64,000 nt of DNA from Lacimicrobium alkaliphilum (GTDB lineage Bacteria; Pseudomonadota; Gammaproteobacteria; Enterobacterales; Alteromonadaceae), in NCBI RefSeq assembly GCF_002591895.1, contig NZ_NISX01000005.1, positions 173,180-237,179 on the forward strand, written 5' to 3'. The position numbers and the translations under genes are program-made. The notes below the pieces were generated by a model that worked only from the letters and a program-made list of their open reading frames with translations, was not told the origin of the DNA and did no database searches. Numbering within the stretch: the stretch's first letter is position 1; each line of letters begins with the position of its first letter. Shown piece by piece: positions 60,260-64,000 of this stretch.

Positions 60260-62167
60260 TTAGTTCACAAAACCTTCATTAGCCTTAATCGTCAGCGGAT
60301 GATAGCCGGGTTTCGCCTGTTCAAAGGCTTTTTTGGCAAAAGCTTTACCTTCAGGTGTTTGTGACAAAGCCTGGTACAAAGGCTTGACCAGTTTATTCCG
60401 ACCAATGCTGGTAAGGTAATCATAAAGACGCTGATAGGCCGGCTGGTACTGATTATTCACCGCCATCAGCAGCCAGCTGTGCGCAATCTCATTATTGCCC
60501 GCCTGAGTAAGATTAAAGGCTGCGTCAAGTTCTGACATCTGCGCTTCATTTAAAGCATCGGGCATATTGTTCAGAAAGTAGAGCCACTGATGAGTGTTCC
60601 AGTTACCGGTGCTAATATCCGAAGCCTGAATTTCTCCCTGCAGCCACTGTTCTCTGGCTTTGTCTACCTTCACAAAAGCATCGGACTCAGCATCCGGCGC
60701 ATTTTTTGGAATACCCGGTGCAAAGATCCACTGATGAATACGCTCACGGGACAACTTATCGGCATGATCTTTCAACAGTGTTTGATCCAGATAGCTGACA
60801 AACTGATCTGTAGTGATACTCTCGAAAGCAAAGTCTGTGAAATACTGCATAAGGAACTTATCAAAGGCTTCGCGCCCGACTTTTTGTTCCAGTTCACGAA
60901 CAAAAAGTGCACCTTTTTCATAGGGAATATCAGAAAATACTTCATCGGGATCACGACCGCGCAAATCAATAGCAAGAATTTCGTCCTCTTCAGGCAAGGC
61001 TTCGATATCCGCCTGTAAAGATTCCATCCCTAATACAAACTCCATCTGCTCCCGTTCTTCACCATAGATCATCTCCATGATCCGGTAAGTCAGGTAGGTG
61101 GTGAAACCTTCGTTCAGCCAAAGATCCCGCCATGTGGCATTGGTTACAGTATTACCTGACCACGAATGGGCCAGCTCATGGGCAATCAGAGACACCAGGC
61201 TCTTATCTCCTGCGATCACCGTGGGCGTAATAAAAGACAAACGGGGATTCTCCATACCACCAAAAGGAAAAGATGGCGGCAGGATCAGCAGGTCATATCT
61301 GTCCCAGCTGTAGGCGCCAAACTTCTCTTCGGTGGCAATCAGCATGGCTTCAGTATCTTCAAATTCATTCGCGGCGGCGTCGAGAATCTCTTTTTCAGCA
61401 TACACGCCAGTGCGTTCGCCCATGGCTTTAAATTCCAGATCCCCCACAGCCAGTGCAATCAGATAAGACGGAATAGGTTGTGGCATGGTGAACTCATACA
61501 CGCCTGATTTCTCGGCCTGTGGATCATTGGCAGCGCTCATAACAGCCCGTAATTCTTCAGGAGTATGAATTCTGGCATTGTACGTTACCCGCACCTGAGG
61601 CGAATCCTGTAAGGGTATAAAGCTGCGTGCATGAATAGCCTGGGCCTGGGTAAATAAAAACGGGTGCTGCTTACCCGCAGTTTGTTCAGGCGTTAGCCAC
61701 TGTACGCCAGATGCCTGGGGTGACGTACTGTATTGTACGCTTACCTGTTGTGCATTAGCAGGGAGCTTTATCTGTAGCGGCGTACCAAGATGTGGATCAG
61801 TTTCACCCAGGCTGTATTCCACTGGCTGGCCCATAGACGTTACACCATGAATATCCAGCTCGCGGGTGTCCAGCATCAATATCGAAGCATTTAGCTTGCT
61901 GCGTTCAAATTGCAACATCACTTCACCAGAGAGCACCTTATTGGCGAAATCCACGTCCAGATCCAGATCCAGATGGGTAACACGTATTTCATCCGGGTTG
62001 GCAAAAGAATGATAATCTTTTTGCGCCTCAATCGTTTCGGGGCTGTCTGTTGTGGCAACGGGTGCGTCGTCAGATGCAGTTGACTGCCCGGTTGTCTGGG
62101 TACCTGAATCGCAGGCTCCGAGGAAAAGTGTCGCACTGAGCAACAATACGCTATGGATGGCTTTCAT
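60260..62167 (-). CDS. M1-family aminopeptidase lipoprotein (leukotriene A4 hydrolase-like)
   Basis: A 635-aa protein. The lipobox LFLGAC puts the acylated Cys at 19, followed by a threonine/serine-rich linker and then a beta domain from about 55. The substrate-binding GGMEN motif is at 303-307. The zinc site has H330, E331 and H334 in HELAHSW and E353 in LNEGF. The C-terminal part is a helical repeat domain as in LTA4H-like peptidases. It removes N-terminal residues from peptides at the membrane. It is divergent from a small membrane protein gene at 62223, only 55 bp away. Confidence 0.9.
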   Translation of the reverse strand: MKAIHSVLLLSATLFLGACDSGTQTTGQSTASDDAPVATTDSPETIEAQKDYHSFANPDEIRVTHLDLDLDVDFANKVLSGEVMLQFERSKLNASILMLDTRELDIHGVTSMGQPVEYSLGETDPHLGTPLQIKLPANAQQVSVQYSTSPQASGVQWLTPEQTAGKQHPFLFTQAQAIHARSFIPLQDSPQVRVTYNARIHTPEELRAVMSAANDPQAEKSGVYEFTMPQPIPSYLIALAVGDLEFKAMGERTGVYAEKEILDAAANEFEDTEAMLIATEEKFGAYSWDRYDLLILPPSFPFGGMENPRLSFITPTVIAGDKSLVSLIAHELAHSWSGNTVTNATWRDLWLNEGFTTYLTYRIMEMIYGEEREQMEFVLGMESLQADIEALPEEDEILAIDLRGRDPDEVFSDIPYEKGALFVRELEQKVGREAFDKFLMQYFTDFAFESITTDQFVSYLDQTLLKDHADKLSRERIHQWIFAPGIPKNAPDAESDAFVKVDKAREQWLQGEIQASDISTGNWNTHQWLYFLNNMPDALNEAQMSELDAAFNLTQAGNNEIAHSWLLMAVNNQYQPAYQRLYDYLTSIGRNKLVKPLYQALSQTPEGKAFAKKAFEQAKPGYHPLTIKANEGFVN

Positions 62168-62222
62168 CTTTTATCCTTATGGTTATGATGACAGAAAACA
62201 TTTTGCCATAAATTGAGGTCAT

Positions 62223-62402
62223 ATGACGGTATTCTATATTATTGGTTTTTTATTTCTGGCGCTGGTCATTATTATCCCCCTTTTGGAGCGCTCCAAAGTG
62301 CGCATGTCAGACGAACAAATGGGAAAAATCAGCCGCTGGGTCTGGCCGCTAGTGATGATATTACTGATTACACAGATGCTTTATCTGGTGTTCAGTAACT
62401 GA
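62223..62402 (+). CDS. Small two-helix membrane protein (59 aa)
   Basis: The frame MTVFYIIGFLFLALVIIIPL is followed by LERSKVRMSDEQMGKISRWV and a second helix, PLVMILLITQMLYLVF. Two clean membrane helices, a GAGGT ribosome-binding site 6 nt upstream and a divergent position next to the M1 peptidase support it. A different, longer frame over the same DNA has no such features. Function unknown. Confidence 0.7.
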   Translation: MTVFYIIGFLFLALVIIIPLLERSKVRMSDEQMGKISRWVWPLVMILLITQMLYLVFSN

Positions 62403-62497
62403 CTGAATTATCGAATTGCATCGCCCTGCCCTAACCTGACCAACTGCAATGGTTCCCTTATAATTTCTTAACAGCCTGCTCTTTGCAGGAGCATGAG

Positions 62498-62629
62498 ATG
62501 GTAAAGAACACGTTCGCAGACTGGTTAGACGTGCCGGGGCTTAAAGGAAAATCAGATGTTGTTCTGCAACAGATAAACACCTGTTACCTCGGGGCCAGGC
62601 AGGCTCAAAAAGATATTGCAGGCATGTAG
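62498..62629 (+). CDS. Small ORF (43 aa), uncertain
   Basis: MVKNTFADWLDVPGLKGKSD and 23 further residues, preceded by AGGAG-like sequence. It may be a true small protein or the relic of a longer gene, as the surrounding 600 bp look decayed. No homology is claimed. Confidence 0.25.
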   Translation: MVKNTFADWLDVPGLKGKSDVVLQQINTCYLGARQAQKDIAGM

Positions 62630-63175
62630 CAGGTTATCCCTTCCGACTTTCAATGTAAGGAGTAGCCCGCCAGGCAGATACATGAATGCTCAGGAGAAAA
62701 ATCTGTGAGTAACACTGAGCAGCTAGTTAGGGTGATTGGCGACTGTGAGCCTATTTCTGACGGTCTCGGGGAACCTGGTAGCTTAGTTAGAAGTCAGTAT
62801 GACTGGAAGTGGTTAAATCAGATCTGACTATTTTCATTCCAAATCCCTGAACGGTTACAAGCTTCGTCTGCGGGATTATGACTATGACGCGCAAGTGGTC
62901 GAAGCTATGGCTCGGGTTGCCATTTTGAACAGATGGCCTCATTAGGGATGCCAGTCAGTGGGACGATCCGCTAAGCCCAAAGGGTTAAGGGTAAATCCAA
63001 CTTGTAGACGAATTGATCAACAGGGCCCGTATAGATTGCAGTAAATTTGATTATGATCACTAAAATGTAATCAGCTACTGACTATGCTTAACCTGTTGAG
63101 ATTGAGCCGGGTTTGTTCTGGTCAGGCGGCAAGTGTCATTGCAAAAACACACTTTACATTGGGGAGGAAGATAAT
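62630..63175. other. Apparently decayed intergenic region
   Basis: About 545 bp with only short, broken frames: a 40-codon GTG ORF at 62705-62827, and a frame containing GYKLRLRDYDYDAQVVEAMA at about 62850-62910. The latter weakly recalls the start of REP-associated transposases but breaks quickly. A GGGGAGGAAG site for the universal stress gene is at the right edge. Confidence 0.4.
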
Positions 63176-63607
63176 ATGCGAACACGTAATATTTTATGGC
63201 CTACTGATTTTTCTGATACTGCGTCACATGCTTTGCGATATGCCATTGAAATGGCGAATTTGTATCAAGTGGGCATTCGTATTTTACACGTTGTAGGTCA
63301 GCCTTTGGGTGATCAGAATTATATGATTCTTTCAATAACTCCCGAAGAGTTAGCTAAAAATATGGAAGATGCTGCTGCGGCTAAAATGCACGAGTTATTA
63401 GCTCAGTTAAATACTGATTTAGAGATTGAAACAGTTATTCGACGCGGTGACGCCATTGAAGAGATTTTGGCCGAGGCCAACAGCGGTGAAATTGGTATGG
63501 TAGTGATTGCCAGCCATGGAAGAACAGGACTGTCCCATTTCTTGCACGAAAGTGTTGCAGAAGCGATTGCCAATAAAGCTGATTGCCCTGTGTTAGTGGT
63601 AAAATAA
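63176..63607 (+). CDS. Universal stress protein (UspA family)
   Basis: A 143-aa single-domain Usp. MRTRNILWPTDFSDTASHAL is the canonical first strand and loop, and VVIASHGRTGLSHFLHESVA holds the nucleotide loop. In that loop the usual G(S/T) is E-S, so ATP binding may be altered. The frame opens at 63113, but the ATG at 63176 with GGGGAGGAAG upstream gives the standard start. Usp proteins respond to starvation and redox stress. Transcribed alone. Confidence 0.87.
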   Translation: MRTRNILWPTDFSDTASHALRYAIEMANLYQVGIRILHVVGQPLGDQNYMILSITPEELAKNMEDAAAAKMHELLAQLNTDLEIETVIRRGDAIEEILAEANSGEIGMVVIASHGRTGLSHFLHESVAEAIANKADCPVLVVK

Positions 63608-64000
63608 AATTGACGATGATCTCTTGTCCGATTGTGATATTCGACGGGGTAAAAATCTGCAGCGATTTGAAAAATGTTAGCTCAGACAAGGGCTCATAGT
63701 TAATGAGGCTGTCTATCCTCGAGATTGGCAACAGATCAAATCCTCAGTGATGGCACATGGCACGTAACCGCCCCTGGCAAAGCATTGTAAGGCTGCATAG
63801 AGCGAGAAGCGGAAATTGGCTGGGAAGTTTGGTAGGTTGGGCAAGGAACAGCTTGAGTGGGTGGAAATTTTTGGGATCAACGTCTCTGACCCTCTTGTTT
63901 TCTCTTGTTTTTGGTCAACATGGCGTGGGCATTCATGGCGTTTCCTGACGGGTCTTGTTTTGGCGAACGATCTGATCACCCAGGGCGGGATTCCACTTTG
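63608..64000. other. Terminal region without recognised gene
   Basis: About 390 bp. Overlapping frames of 63-98 codons exist on both strands but lack family features and good ribosome-binding sites. I see no hairpin terminator with a U-tract directly after the universal stress gene. Confidence 0.35.

Noticed and set aside
62213..62398. 61-codon frame over the small membrane protein gene
   Set aside because: It has no ribosome-binding site and no structural features. The alternative frame starting at 62223 encodes two clean membrane helices behind a good site.
62850..62940. REP-associated tyrosine transposase remnant
   Set aside because: Only a short RLRDYDY-like match is seen, the frame breaks quickly, and no HUH motif or catalytic tyrosine region follows.
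63713..63979. 88-codon minus-strand frame at the right edge
   Set aside because: It shows low-complexity, unrecognisable sequence, has no good ribosome-binding site, and overlaps similar-length frames on the other strand.

Overview
The window looks like a chromosomal segment of a marine or brackish gammaproteobacterium, most likely Alteromonadales (Alteromonadaceae-like). The support is a mixture of Puu/Spu-type polyamine catabolism, PEP-CTERM surface proteins, TonB-dependent uptake, a TorF-type porin and a BdlA-like chemoreceptor, at moderate GC. No rRNA, tRNA, CRISPR array, integrase or intact insertion sequence was recognised. The taxonomic call is an inference from gene content.

Layout. 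0-1 kb: the start of a saccharopine-dehydrogenase-like gene and a bacterioferritin. 1.1-10.8 kb: surface locus A. It holds a 1595-aa secreted repeat protein (nine PPC-like repeats, five PKD domains, a dockerin tail), a cohesin-like PEP-CTERM protein directly downstream, a convergent transmembrane HTH/TPR regulator, a DJ-1/PfpI protein and another PEP-CTERM protein. 11-17.5 kb: small membrane proteins, an isochorismatase-like hydrolase, a 7TM-AraC regulator, a DUF2306 protein, a LanC fragment and a StbDE-type toxin-antitoxin pair. 17.9-34.7 kb: a large polyamine cluster with two puuA-like genes, two puuB-like genes, speB, puuD, spuC-like, potFGHI, puuR, puuC, a TetR regulator and a porin. 34.8-41.7 kb: surface locus B, with a GspC-like protein, a TolB-like lipoprotein, a beta-propeller protein with a dockerin tail, a second cohesin-like PEP-CTERM protein and a TonB-dependent receptor. 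42.1-50.8 kb: a second HTH/TPR regulator, a PEP-CTERM protein and an operon of unrecognised secreted proteins. This block is flanked by a broken and an intact copy of a lysine-2,3-aminomutase-like gene. 52.7-56.6 kb: beta-alanine catabolism (aminotransferase, semialdehyde dehydrogenase, LysR). 56.8-64 kb: a DUF6445-like protein, a BdlA-like receptor, small membrane and periplasmic proteins, an M1 aminopeptidase lipoprotein and a universal stress protein.

How the genes work together. The polyamine cluster can import putrescine (PotFGHI, perhaps through the porin), make it from agmatine (SpeB), and degrade it by gamma-glutamylation (PuuA/B/C/D) or by transamination (SpuC-like, PuuC). The beta-alanine genes at 52.7-55.6 kb would finish the degradation of C3 diamines.

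The most unusual content is the repeated pairing of a large exported protein ending in a dockerin module with an adjacent small cohesin-like protein carrying a PEP-CTERM sorting tail. It occurs twice, about 31 kb apart. An HTH-TM-TPR regulator paralogue lies at or near each pair. I infer a surface-display system in which the exosortase-sorted cohesin captures the dockerin-bearing partner. The binding, the anchoring and the regulation are all untested inference.
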